From Lachnospiraceae bacterium (GTDB taxonomy: Bacteria > Bacillota > Clostridia > Lachnospirales > Lachnospiraceae), in the NCBI GenBank assembly GCA_028692395.1, contig JAQUXP010000001.1, positions 1 through 64,000 of the forward strand: a DNA stretch of 64,000 nucleotides, given 5' to 3'. The position numbers and the translations under genes were made by a program. Of this stretch, positions 1 through 8,168 are shown one piece after another (position 1 is the first letter of the stretch; every line of letters starts with the position of its first letter). The notes beneath the pieces were generated by a model. That model had not been told where the DNA came from. It did not search any database and saw nothing but the letters and a program-made list of their open reading frames with translations.

Positions 1-119
1 CATCCAGCTTCCTTCAGATTCCATCTCACGATGGACACCCTTGCCTTCGGCTATATCCTTCCCACTACCGGGCGGATTCCGGACTTGCACCGGTTAGAAA
101 CGTGCGCCGCCAGGCGCAC
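1..119 (-). mobile_element. Group II intron, class C-like, 5' end (partial)
   Basis: On the minus strand the segment begins with GTGCGCC, the typical 5' boundary of bacterial group II introns. It continues with a domain I pattern I recognise from class C introns such as the Oceanobacillus iheyensis one: an AAGGGTGTCC block, a short hairpin, then TGGAATCTGAAGGAAGC. The intron runs out of the window at position 1, so the rest of the ribozyme and any reverse transcriptase/maturase are not visible. It starts directly after the intrinsic terminator of the pilin gene, which is the known insertion preference of class C introns. The identification is from sequence memory, not from a covariance search. 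Confidence 0.83.
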
Positions 120-120
120 A

Positions 121-172
121 ATAAAAAGCAAATAACTATTCCATCAATTGATGGATAGATATTTGCTTTTTA
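121..172 (-). terminator. Intrinsic terminator of the pilus operon
   Basis: A near-perfect hairpin has arms AAAAGCAAATA(T)CTAT and ATAG(T)TATTTGCTTTT around CCATCAATTGATGG, followed on the minus strand by a T-rich tail. It lies 20 bases after the pilin stop codon and is the apparent target of the adjacent group IIC intron. Confidence 0.85.
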
Positions 173-191
173 AATACAAAAGCTTTTGGTT

Positions 192-602
192 TTAAGCAGC
201 AGGAGAAGCAGCAGAAAATGTTACTGTAAGAGTACCATCAGCAGTTGCCGTAGCAGCGGTATAAGTAAATGTGGCTTTTCCCTTTGCAGTAGGTTCTCCA
301 CTAACGGTAAGATTTTTAGGCCAATCAATATTTGTTGTTTGCCAATCATTTTTTTGCTGTTTTAAAGTGATTTCTTTAGTAGTAACCTTATCAATATTTC
401 CATCCGTGAGAATTGCTGTCTGACACTCCGCATATGTAGCACGTATATTAGCCGCATCAACTGCTTCTCTTGATTTCTCCAACTGACTTGTAAATATCGG
501 AATACTAATCGCAACCAACACCGCAATAATCGCCACAACAATCAGTAACTCTGCAAGGGTAAATCCCTTCTTTTCTTTCAGTTTCTTCTTCAAATTAAAC
601 AT
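192..602 (-). CDS. pilA: Major type IV pilin-like prepilin
   Basis: A 136-residue prepilin. A short basic leader ends in KKG, followed by FTLAELLIVVAIIAVLVAI, the class III signal peptide and hydrophobic helix of type IV pilins with the conserved Glu at +5. A prepilin peptidase (not in the window) would cut after the Gly. The C-terminal part is short, rich in Thr and Ala, and has no cysteine pair. An AGGAGG site seven bases upstream fixes the start. It is the last gene of the pilus operon and is separated from pilC by a 120-base leader with two stem-loops, which may raise its expression over the assembly genes. It probably forms the pilus shaft, but a pseudopilin role cannot be excluded. Confidence 0.9.
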   Translation of the reverse strand: MFNLKKKLKEKKGFTLAELLIVVAIIAVLVAISIPIFTSQLEKSREAVDAANIRATYAECQTAILTDGNIDKVTTKEITLKQQKNDWQTTNIDWPKNLTVSGEPTAKGKATFTYTAATATADGTLTVTFSAASPAA

Positions 603-612
603 CTTACATTTC

Positions 613-704
613 CTCCTTGAATTGGTTTTTTATCTCCAGAACATCCAGTTTTTTTGATGTTCCTGAGGTTGTCTTTTCCTTCTTATAAGTTACATTATAA
701 GAAG
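613..704 (-). promoter_or_regulatory. Structured leader upstream of the pilin gene
   Basis: Two stem-loops lie between pilC and pilA. One is a perfect 10-bp inverted repeat (CTTCTTATAA/TTATAAGAAG at 679-704). The other is an 11-of-12-bp stem, CTCAGGAACATC/GATGTTCTGGAG, nearer the pilin start. Neither has a T tract in the sense direction, so they look more like mRNA processing or stability elements than terminators. A TATAAT lies inside the first repeat, but I see no good -35 box. Confidence 0.45.
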
Positions 705-722
705 TTTGGTGCATTTTGATGT

Positions 723-1931
723 TTACATGAGGTTGTACATGGTAAACATCGGCAGGTAAATCGCTATTACGATAAAGCCTGCAAAGAGTGCCAGAAAGAC
801 CATGATGGTTGGTTCCAGCTTCGAGATTGCCTGATTGGTGGCATGCTCGGCCTCATTATCAAAGTAAGACCCGATTGTTTCCAGTGTAGATTCCAGTTCA
901 CCGGTTTCTTCCCCGATGGCGCTCATTTCTGTCAGAGTTGGCGGATAATACTGTGCCTGTCTCATGCAGTCTCCTAAGCGACGCCCTTCTTCGATCTTGC
1001 CTGCCATCTTGTTTGTTTCAAGACTCAGTACATAATTGTCCATAGTCTTTGCAGTTACCTCCAGTGCCTGACTGATAGATAATCCTGCGGTCAACAAGGC
1101 TGACATGGTATTTGCAAACTGACTGGCTCCGTTCAGCAGGTTAATCTTGCCAAATGCGGGCATTTTCAATTTACATTTATTCCACTCATATCTTCCCTTT
1201 TCCGAATTCGTATACACTTTGAATCCGATGATCAGTGCTGCGATAGCTGCGATGATCAGCCATATGTACTTCTGGAAGAATTCGGAGGTCGCAATCAGAA
1301 ATTTTGTAATGCCGGGTATATCACCTCCCAGATCTCCAAATGTAGAGGAGATGGTAGGAACTACCTTGACCATAACTACGATGACTACGATGATCGCTAC
1401 GATAATGACGAAGATCGGATAGGTCAGCGCCTGTTTCACCTTCTGACTGGTCTTGTATGATTTGGAATAATAACTCTCCAGCGTTTCGAAAGAACGTTCT
1501 AATGTACCGGATTGTTCCCCGGCCCTGATAGTTTCGATGAAGGTAATAGGAAGTCCATCACAATTCTTCTCAAAACTATTTGCTACACTGTTACCTTCTC
1601 CTACATCTTCTGCGGAGCGTATCAGCATTTTTTTTAACTGCTTATCCTCGGTCTGCTCTCCAATCATCTCCATACAGCGGGATATCGTAACTCCTGATTT
1701 TAAGATAATCGCAAACTGGGAACACATAACAGATAATGCTTTCGCATTTACCTTCTTGTGCCCAAGCTCCATAGTCAAAAGACCTTTCTTCTCTTTCACC
1801 GGAGTTACTTTCAGTACGATGGGACAGGTGTTCTTGATCTTGGCTACCGCAGCGAACTCATCTGTTGCTTCTACGATACCGGACACATTTGCTCCATCTG
1901 CCGAAACAGCCTTATACTGATAAGTAATCAA
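723..1931 (-). CDS. pilC: Type IV pilus inner-membrane platform protein PilC (T2SF family)
   Basis: A 402-residue membrane platform protein of the GspF/PilC family, with two T2SF cytoplasmic domains (about residues 70-190 and 270-395). Each is followed by hydrophobic segments, ending in a C-terminal membrane helix. The opening ITYQYKAVSADG and the length are typical of the family. It couples the PilB and PilT motors to the growing pilus. The start codon appears to be TTG, since position 1931 reads TTG with GGAAG upstream and the next Met is far inside the conserved region. It lies between pilT and pilA in the same operon. Confidence 0.9.
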   Translation of the reverse strand: MITYQYKAVSADGANVSGIVEATDEFAAVAKIKNTCPIVLKVTPVKEKKGLLTMELGHKKVNAKALSVMCSQFAIILKSGVTISRCMEMIGEQTEDKQLKKMLIRSAEDVGEGNSVANSFEKNCDGLPITFIETIRAGEQSGTLERSFETLESYYSKSYKTSQKVKQALTYPIFVIIVAIIVVIVVMVKVVPTISSTFGDLGGDIPGITKFLIATSEFFQKYIWLIIAAIAALIIGFKVYTNSEKGRYEWNKCKLKMPAFGKINLLNGASQFANTMSALLTAGLSISQALEVTAKTMDNYVLSLETNKMAGKIEEGRRLGDCMRQAQYYPPTLTEMSAIGEETGELESTLETIGSYFDNEAEHATNQAISKLEPTIMVFLALFAGFIVIAIYLPMFTMYNLM

Positions 1932-2031
1932 CCTGTCTCACTTCCTTTCTGATAGTTACATTATATCTATGAATTGTCGAATTGTAAACCTGCATGTTGA
2001 ATCTGACTGTTTTTTTGTCAGTTTTGTGTCC

Positions 2032-3078
2032 TTAGTAGGTATATTTTTTGAGATATGCCTTATCTGAACATGCTTCCAGGGCTGTTTCCTGTGAGATCTT
2101 ACGATCCTTCAGAAGCTTTACCAGGAAGTTGTCCATCGTAATACTGCCCTCGGCGGCACCACTTAGCATGGAGGACAGCATCTGCGGGGTCTTTCCCTCG
2201 CAGATCAGATTACGGATTGCCGCAGTAACTACCATAGCTTCACAGGCTGCGACTCTGCCGTGTCCGCCTTTCTTAACCAGCAGCTGCTGGGAAAGAACCG
2301 CTTTCAGACAGGTGGAAAGCTGCAGACGGATCTGCGGCTGGCGGTCTGCCGGAAATACTCCCACGATTCGGTCGATGGCATCTGCTGCCGTGTTGGTATG
2401 CAGCGTTGCAAATACAAGATGTCCTGTCTCTGCGGCTGTCATAGCCGTCTCTATCGTACTCAGATCCCGCATCTCACCAATCAGGATAATATCCGGGTCC
2501 TCACGAAGAGCGGCACGAAGGCCATCGGAATAGCTTTCCGTATCTTTGCCGATCTCTCTTTGGTTAATGATGCAGCGGTCCGGCTGGTAGATGTACTCAA
2601 CCGGATCCTCCAGCGTAATAATGTGCTCCTGGCGGGTATGGTTGATCTGATCTAAAATAGCGGCCAGCGTAGTAGATTTTCCGCTTCCTGTCTCTCCTGT
2701 CACCAGGATGATTCCCTTCTGCCAGGTCGGAAACTGGGCTACGATCGGCGGCAGTCCTAAGCTTTCGAGCTCTGGGATCTTATTGCTCAGGATACGAAGT
2801 GCTGCTGAGATATGTCCCTGCTGCCGAAAAAGATTAATACGCACACGCTCTCCTGCAATTGTTCTTGCCAGATCAAGCTCACCTTTATAGCTGATATCTT
2901 CATAGGCTGAGCCCGCCAGCGTTCTTGCATAGTCCTCGCACATCTCATCTGTCAGGATCTCATCCTTAATGTTGACCAGTTGTCCATCCAGCCTGTACTT
3001 TGGTGGGATTCCATAGACCAGATGCACATCGGATGCATTTTGTGCACTGGCTGTTTCGATTAATTCCTGTATATTCAT
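2032..3078 (-). CDS. pilT: Type IV pilus retraction ATPase PilT
   Basis: A 348-residue hexameric secretion ATPase. Visible motifs are Walker A GETGSGKST, the Asp box ITLEDPVEY, Walker B with ILIGEMRD, the His box TGHLVFATLHT and the AIRNLICEGK segment near the C terminus. The last resembles the AIRNLIRE motif that distinguishes PilT from PilB. It lacks the long N-terminal domain and the four-cysteine cluster of the neighbouring extension ATPase. Having both motors in one operon indicates retractable pili, fit for twitching, adhesion or DNA uptake. A GGGAGG site precedes the ATG, 11 bases after pilB. Confidence 0.93.
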   Translation of the reverse strand: MNIQELIETASAQNASDVHLVYGIPPKYRLDGQLVNIKDEILTDEMCEDYARTLAGSAYEDISYKGELDLARTIAGERVRINLFRQQGHISAALRILSNKIPELESLGLPPIVAQFPTWQKGIILVTGETGSGKSTTLAAILDQINHTRQEHIITLEDPVEYIYQPDRCIINQREIGKDTESYSDGLRAALREDPDIILIGEMRDLSTIETAMTAAETGHLVFATLHTNTAADAIDRIVGVFPADRQPQIRLQLSTCLKAVLSQQLLVKKGGHGRVAACEAMVVTAAIRNLICEGKTPQMLSSMLSGAAEGSITMDNFLVKLLKDRKISQETALEACSDKAYLKKYTY

Positions 3079-3089
3079 ATGTCCCTCCC

Positions 3090-4778
3090 TTAATCTACCC
3101 GGCTGATGGTACGACAGACTTCCTCGATGGTTGTGATTCCTGCCTGAATTAATTTCTCTGCATTTAGATTCATCGGTACGAATCCGGAGCGTTTCACTGC
3201 CTCACGGATCTCCTGCTTGTTTTTGTTCTGGTTGATACAATTTCGAATCTCCTCATTGATCATCAGAACCTCAAATACTCCGATTCGTCCCCGATAGCCG
3301 GAATGATAACACATATGGCAGCCTGCCCCGTGATAGACTTTTGTGTCTGCAGCATAGGGAATACCTACCAGATCGAACATATCTTTCGATGCCTCGTACT
3401 CTTCTCTGCAGTTATTGCAGATCTTTCGAACCAGACGCTGAGAGATGATGCCTCTCAGTCCTGCAGAGATCAGATAGGGTTCCACTCCCATATCACGAAG
3501 TCTGTCAATCGCAGAGACAGCATCCTCTGTATGCAGGGTTGAGATAACAAGATGTCCTGTCATGGCAGCCCGCATGGCAATCTCTGCCGTCTCACCGTCT
3601 CGAATCTCACCGACACAGATCACATCCGGATCCTGACGCAGGATGGCACGAAGACCATTGGCAAATGTCATGCCGGTTTTCTCATTGATCTGTACCTGCG
3701 TGATTCCATCGATATGATACTCTACCGGATCCTCCAGGGTAATCAGATTTGTCTCTTCTTTTCGAAGTTCCTTGATAAATGTGTACATGGTGGAGGATTT
3801 ACCGCTTCCGGTTGGTCCTACGATCAGGATTACTCCGCTGGTATTGCCAAGCAGTCGGTCCAGCTTCTCGGACTCCTCCGGCTGAATACCGATACCATCA
3901 CGATCCAGCATGGATGCCTCACGGGATAACAGTCGAATAACGATCTTTTCTCCATATATGGTAGGCAGCGTTGACATACGCATGTCAATGTCCTCCGACT
4001 TGATCTTTACTTCTGCCCGTCCATCCTGGGGAATCCTTCGCTCGGAGATATCCATATGTCCCATAACCTTCAGTCTGGAAATAACAGATTCCTGAAGATC
4101 ATGGGGAATCTGGAGGATATTGTGCAGACGTCCGTCCACACGCATACGGATATTCATCTCTTTCTCTCCAGGCTCCAGATGGATATCACTGCATTTTTCT
4201 ACTACGGCACGTTCAATAATAGAGTTTACCAGACGAATCGTCGGTGCCTCGGCTCCTTCTTCCAGCTCTTTCTTTTCTTCCAGTGTCATTTCACTGGAAG
4301 AGGAGGTTCCGGCTTCCTGACGCATCTGAGCCATAGCTCTGGCTGCTCCCTCATTTCCATAGAGGGTACTGATTGCAAGATCAACTCCGTGCTCAGAAGA
4401 GATCAGCGGAACAACTCTTTTTCGTGTTGCTTTACGCACTTCCTCGATGGCCATAAAGTTCAGAGGATCTTTCATCGCCAGATACAGATTGTCTTTTTCT
4501 ACCCGTACAGGAACAACACCGTACTTTCGTGCGATGTTTTTCGGCAGCTCCTCTACCATCTCCGGATTGATGCTGTAGCTGGAGAGGTCAATAAAATCGA
4601 TGCCTAACTGAAGACGCAGAGCTTCGATCAGCTGAGCCTCCGTGATGAAATTATTCTTGATCAGAACCTGTCCAAGTCGGTTCCTGGTCTCTTTTTGGAT
4701 GGCAAGTGCCTGATTTAGCTGTTCCTCGGTCAGCAGTCCTACTGACAAAAGCATGTCGCCAAGACGTTTGTATTTCAT
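3090..4778 (-). CDS. pilB: Type IV pilus extension ATPase PilB (GspE family)
   Basis: A 562-residue assembly ATPase. The N-terminal 150 residues form a MshEN/GspE-N type domain, the fold that binds c-di-GMP in some relatives. The motor domain follows, with Walker A GPTGSGKSS, the Asp box ITLEDPVEYH, Walker B ICVGEIRD and the His box GHLVISTLHT. A four-cysteine zinc site (CNNC and CHMC) lies near residues 455-495. It powers pilin polymerisation at the inner membrane with PilC. Its MshEN domain raises the possibility of control by the c-di-GMP enzyme encoded at 20,686-24,150; I have not verified the binding motif residue by residue. Confidence 0.93.
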   Translation of the reverse strand: MKYKRLGDMLLSVGLLTEEQLNQALAIQKETRNRLGQVLIKNNFITEAQLIEALRLQLGIDFIDLSSYSINPEMVEELPKNIARKYGVVPVRVEKDNLYLAMKDPLNFMAIEEVRKATRKRVVPLISSEHGVDLAISTLYGNEGAARAMAQMRQEAGTSSSSEMTLEEKKELEEGAEAPTIRLVNSIIERAVVEKCSDIHLEPGEKEMNIRMRVDGRLHNILQIPHDLQESVISRLKVMGHMDISERRIPQDGRAEVKIKSEDIDMRMSTLPTIYGEKIVIRLLSREASMLDRDGIGIQPEESEKLDRLLGNTSGVILIVGPTGSGKSSTMYTFIKELRKEETNLITLEDPVEYHIDGITQVQINEKTGMTFANGLRAILRQDPDVICVGEIRDGETAEIAMRAAMTGHLVISTLHTEDAVSAIDRLRDMGVEPYLISAGLRGIISQRLVRKICNNCREEYEASKDMFDLVGIPYAADTKVYHGAGCHMCYHSGYRGRIGVFEVLMINEEIRNCINQNKNKQEIREAVKRSGFVPMNLNAEKLIQAGITTIEEVCRTISRVD

Positions 4779-4823
4779 AGGGAGTCCTTCTTTCCTGCTA
4801 TTCCTCGTGTATCAATTGTTACA

Positions 4824-5342
4824 CTATGAATTGACTGGTTTAATCTGTATCTCTTGTTTTGCAAGCTGCTTTGTTTTATCTGAATTTAATACGGTTATAG
4901 TCACCGTAAAGAGCTTCTGGGTGGTATTATAGGACAGTTCTTTATCCAGCTTCACGATCAGTCCGCTGGTAATGGTTTTATCTGTCACCAGCGGTATCGC
5001 TGGTGTGCCCTGCGTATTACATACCAGAATACCCTCTGTGTCAGAATCATTCTTCAGATACATATGATAGCCTCTGTCTGCGCTGTCAAAAGCCCAATAC
5101 TTTTTTTTATCTGGATACTGATATTCCTCTATATTGGATGCATAACGCAGATCATCTTCCAGTGCACTGATGGTGGTGGAAAGCAGGGTCTGGGCATCGG
5201 CTTTTAAGGTAATATTGATATATGCGTTACGCACTGCCACAACGCCCCCGGCAACGATGGAGGTTGCCAGCAGCATAACCAGAACAGTAACCAGAAGCTC
5301 TGATAAACTGAAACCACTTTGAGATCGAATCCTTTGTCTCAT
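4824..5342 (-). CDS. Minor prepilin-like protein 1
   Basis: A 172-residue protein with a basic leader, the cleavage-site motif SGFSLSELLVT and a hydrophobic helix (about residues 10-35) typical of type IV prepilins. The remainder is a predicted globular pilin head with no recognisable family. The start is supported by GGAGAAGG upstream. It lies between pilB and two further pilin-like genes, the usual position for minor pilins that prime assembly or cap the fibre. Which minor pilin it corresponds to cannot be said from sequence. Confidence 0.8.
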   Translation of the reverse strand: MRQRIRSQSGFSLSELLVTVLVMLLATSIVAGGVVAVRNAYINITLKADAQTLLSTTISALEDDLRYASNIEEYQYPDKKKYWAFDSADRGYHMYLKNDSDTEGILVCNTQGTPAIPLVTDKTITSGLIVKLDKELSYNTTQKLFTVTITVLNSDKTKQLAKQEIQIKPVNS

Positions 5343-5369
5343 GCTTATTCCTTCTCCATCTCTATATTT

Positions 5370-5681
5370 TTATTTACTTTGATAGGCATAAAGCTCTGCG
5401 TCATCATCGGAGTAAATGTTAATGTCTATTTTGGTATTCCCACCTCCCAGGAGCTGTGTAATTGTCAGTGTTCCAGAAGATGGGTCTGATTGACTCTCAA
5501 TCTTATTCATTCCCTCATAAAACTTCGTCATATGAGCTTCACTGTTAGAGACAATTCTTGTCGCAGCCATTACCATGGAGGCAAGCAAAAGAAGGGCAAT
5601 CGCACTGATCAAAACTCCTACCAGAGTTTCCGACAGAGATTCTCCCTTCCTGGATCTTAACTTTTTCACAAGGCATCTCAT
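5370..5681 (-). CDS. Minor prepilin-like protein 2
   Basis: A 103-residue protein with a basic N terminus and the motif RKGESLSETLVGVLISAIALLL, a prepilin-type cleavage region and helix with Glu at +5 after a KG site. The first residue after the cleavage site is Glu instead of the usual Phe or Met, so processing may be atypical. Its ATG overlaps the stop codon of the preceding gene (ATGA), suggesting translational coupling. It is a likely minor pilin of the same operon. Confidence 0.72.
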   Translation of the reverse strand: MRCLVKKLRSRKGESLSETLVGVLISAIALLLLASMVMAATRIVSNSEAHMTKFYEGMNKIESQSDPSSGTLTITQLLGGGNTKIDINIYSDDDAELYAYQSK

Positions 5682-6355
5682 GGCACCTTCACCTCTCCCT
5701 TTTGAATTGTAGAATTGGTCCAGGTCAGATGTGTCAGATATTTGGTTGTTATGCTGCCATCTTCCTCTGTGACTTCTATTTCCTCAAGATTTTTGTCAAC
5801 CGCAGCGGGAATGGTAAGCGTGCAGGAATAGGCTGGAACTTTATGTTCTTTATCCTCCTGCTGCTTTATCGTGACGACAATTCCATAATCTGAATTCATA
5901 ACCGCAGACGCTGATAATGTTGCGAATTTTTTCACATCTGGAGTGCTTTCTACGTTCAGCTCCCAGTTTACGGTATAGGAAGCTGCCGTGCTCTGGTTTA
6001 TATTCTGATTTATATTCTCATTCAGTATCTTTTGCATGGCAGTTTCCAGAAATGACTGCAGCTTGGAATCCGGCTGTGCAAGAACCTCCGGAGCAATCTC
6101 AGGAACAACCTTCGTGTTTCCTTCTGATTTGCTCATATATGCTGCATACACCTGTCCATCAATCTGACTTTGGATCGTCTTTGCAGCAGAGGTAACGTTA
6201 TAATAAGCCTGTTCTGCCTGCTTCAGTCCGGCTACCCTTCCGGATGCCGCAGTACCTGCTGCCAGAATCACACTGCCTGCCAATGCGCACATAAGGAAAA
6301 AAAGCAATGCCAAAATGATGGTAGCACCTGAAGATGATTTACATTTTTCACGCAT
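5678..6355 (-). CDS. Pilus-associated membrane-anchored protein (PilX-like position)
   Basis: A 225-residue protein, first gene of the pilus operon. It has a short basic N terminus, one hydrophobic segment (about residues 11-33, SGATIILALLFFLMCALAG) and a predicted extracytoplasmic domain. It lacks a clear prepilin cleavage motif but resembles PilX-type minor components in layout. The frame stays open up to 6,478, but the start is placed at 6,355. An AGGAG site lies just upstream of that ATG, and the extension would run through the -10 and -35 boxes of the promoter. Confidence 0.65.
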   Translation of the reverse strand: MREKCKSSSGATIILALLFFLMCALAGSVILAAGTAASGRVAGLKQAEQAYYNVTSAAKTIQSQIDGQVYAAYMSKSEGNTKVVPEIAPEVLAQPDSKLQSFLETAMQKILNENINQNINQSTAASYTVNWELNVESTPDVKKFATLSASAVMNSDYGIVVTIKQQEDKEHKVPAYSCTLTIPAAVDKNLEEIEVTEEDGSITTKYLTHLTWTNSTIQKGEVKVP

Positions 6356-6449
6356 TTTCTTCTCCTTTATTTTAAATCCCGTGATAGAATTACTGATAAA
6401 ATATCCATGCGCTGAATCAGCCATCAGATTATATCCACTAATATTACAA

Positions 6450-6478
6450 ATCATAACAAATTTTTGCAGAATTTGCAA
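6450..6478 (-). promoter_or_regulatory. Sigma-A type promoter of the pilus operon
   Basis: On the minus strand, TTGCAA (-35, 6473-6478), a 17-base spacer and TATGAT (-10, 6450-6455) preceded by TGT (extended -10). Transcription would start near 6,443, giving a leader of roughly 90 bases before the first pilus gene. Confidence 0.7.
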
Positions 6479-6504
6479 GAATTGGTGTGATTATACGGAT
6501 CTGA

Positions 6505-6948
6505 TTATTTTACAGGTAATGCAATCTTCAGTACATTTTCACATTTAAGATTATCAATTGCGAGATATCCTCCACGGGTACTGATGATCCGCTCCAGCTC
6601 TTCAAAGTAGCGATTATTCGGGAATTGATCCTGATCGCTGGAATACGTGAACTTCAAAAATAATTTACACTGCATATCCATGCACCTGATCTGCAGGTAC
6701 CTTCCGGATAATTCTGTACGATTAATTCCATCCAGCGCAAGCTCCATGGCATAACGCATCATCTTGGCAAAATTGTCATCGGATAATACTGTTTTTCTCA
6801 TACAGCCTGCCTCAACAAAAAGACCTATTCCAAGCTTTGTCAGTTTCACTCGGTAAGTCTTTAGAATCTCCCTTGCTGGAGAATAGGTTGTATAGATGAC
6901 GCCACTGTTACTTTCCACGCTTTGATTTTCCAACCTCTTCCTATTCAT
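6505..6948 (-). CDS. GHKL-type ATPase-domain fragment, possible sensor-kinase remnant
   Basis: A protein of about 147 residues. Its C-terminal half has the layout of the GHKL ATP-binding domain found in AgrC-like kinases that pair with LytTR regulators, ending in GGYLAIDNLKCENVLKIALPV. No membrane region, sensor domain or phospho-accepting His box is visible, so it is a stand-alone domain or a decayed kinase. The start at 6,948 has AAGGTGG eight bases upstream; an ATG at 7,002 in frame has no ribosome site. It lies downstream of the LytTR gene, separated by the palindromic element. Assignment to GHKL is tentative. Confidence 0.5.
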   Translation of the reverse strand: MNRKRLENQSVESNSGVIYTTYSPAREILKTYRVKLTKLGIGLFVEAGCMRKTVLSDDNFAKMMRYAMELALDGINRTELSGRYLQIRCMDMQCKLFLKFTYSSDQDQFPNNRYFEELERIISTRGGYLAIDNLKCENVLKIALPVK

Positions 6949-7092
6949 CCATAGAACCACCTTTCCTGTACCACAACTCATGCTTTCTGATTTTTCATAC
7001 ATTTAATATAAATCAACATCCGGTAAAATAGCACCGAATGTTGATTTTGACAGAATTTTAGTGGAAATTGGAAGCAATCACAAAAAAGGATA

Positions 7093-7393
7093 CTGTCGCA
7101 CTTTGGCGTTCCAGAATAGAAGGGGCTGTCTCACTTCGGTATCCGGGAGTCCCTTGTGAGGGCGGAACACATTTGCAGAAGTCCTAAGTATACCAAAACA
7201 ACCGGTTTTGCGTTATAAGAAATCAGCATACTGTCTGAGCACAGCGAGTTTATGGTGATTTCTTATGATTTTAGCAAAATCGGTTGTTTTGTGTATACTC
7301 TTGGACTTTGAAACCGTGTTCCGCCCTCACAAGGGACTCCCGGATACCGAAGTGCAACAGCCTCTTCTATTCTGGAGCAGCAAAGTGCGACAG
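7093..7393. repeat. Long palindromic element, copy 1
   Basis: A 301-base imperfect palindrome fills most of the 7,003-7,408 gap. The 155-base core (7166-7320) is about 95% identical to the core of copy 2 at 50,241-50,395. Its arms include the pairs AACAACCG/CGGTTGTT and ATAAGAAATCA/TGATTTCTTAT. Outside the core, a 25-base segment (7141-7165) pairs perfectly with 7321-7345 but is unrelated to the same segment in copy 2. A conserved CACTTCGGT box and an AGGGGCTGT-like box follow. This copy has an extra outer arm (CTGTCGCAC/GTGCGACAG) that copy 2 lacks. No transposase, open frame or target duplication is visible. Confidence 0.85.
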
Positions 7394-7408
7394 CTCCATC
7401 CTATAGGA

Positions 7409-8125
7409 CTATATGCGGTTAAACATATATTGATAATATTTTTCTTTTACCACTGGCTGAAATTTTCTGGATATGGGAATATCCATCTCGTCCAGGTGAA
7501 ATGCGCTCGGTGTCATCTCATTTGCGTAAAAGATGTTGATGATATAACTCTGATGACAGCGGATGAAGTTTTCCTCCGGCAACTGTTCTTCTACCGTTCC
7601 CAGCTTTGCATAGCTGGCAATCTCGGTGCCATTAGAAAGATGCACCACAATCTCACGGTTATTGCTTTCAATATACAGGATGTCACGGCAGAAAACCCTG
7701 ACCCAGTGTCCGCCCTTTCCCTTGACCATCCAGGAAGCACGGCGTTCTACCTTGCTGTTCTTGGTGTAAAACGTCAGGCAGCGATCCAGTTCTCTGTATT
7801 TTAATGGCTTCAGCAGGTACGCCATGGCAAAAACGTCAAAGGCCTCCCGGTAATAATCCCGATTATCTGCCAACACCACAATGGCCACTTCCAGGGACAC
7901 TTCCCTTATGTACTTTGCCAGGTCCAAACCATCCCCATGCTGATTGAAGGTTGCCGCAACGAATATAATATCATAGGCATTGGCATGATCGTGAAATACT
8001 TCTTTCAAGTCATAGATATTGTTGTATTCTTTGCATTCGATGTCCAAGGGAAGTTCACGAATATTTGCTACCACATATTCTCGCCGCTTCACGTCCTTTT
8101 CGCAAACCGCAGCTCTAATCTTCAT
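7409..8125 (-). CDS. LytTR-family transcriptional regulator with a degenerate receiver domain
   Basis: A 238-residue protein with a receiver-like domain (about 1-120) followed by a LytTR DNA-binding domain (about 135-235). The LytTR part includes ILYIESNNREIVVHL and ENFIRCHQSYIIN. In this receiver the expected phospho-accepting Asp after YDIIF is replaced: residues 55-58 read FVAA where relatives read FLDI. It is therefore probably not controlled by classical phosphorylation. It lies 43 bases after the DUF4832 gene and may be co-transcribed with the Pel operon. The palindromic element begins 15 bases beyond its stop codon. It could regulate the Pel operon or the adjacent pilus operon, but no target is shown by the sequence. 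Confidence 0.8.
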   Translation of the reverse strand: MKIRAAVCEKDVKRREYVVANIRELPLDIECKEYNNIYDLKEVFHDHANAYDIIFVAATFNQHGDGLDLAKYIREVSLEVAIVVLADNRDYYREAFDVFAMAYLLKPLKYRELDRCLTFYTKNSKVERRASWMVKGKGGHWVRVFCRDILYIESNNREIVVHLSNGTEIASYAKLGTVEEQLPEENFIRCHQSYIINIFYANEMTPSAFHLDEMDIPISRKFQPVVKEKYYQYMFNRI

Positions 8126-8168
8126 TTACATTATCTCCATCTCAATTAATACATAAATAGTACCATGA

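Noticed and set aside
6356..6478. N-terminal extension of the first pilus gene
   Set aside because: It would span the -10 and -35 boxes of a consensus promoter, and a ribosome site favours the ATG at 6,355.
7265..7804. Plus-strand open frame of 179 codons
   Set aside because: It begins inside the palindromic element and lies antisense to the well-supported LytTR gene; it has no recognisable domain.
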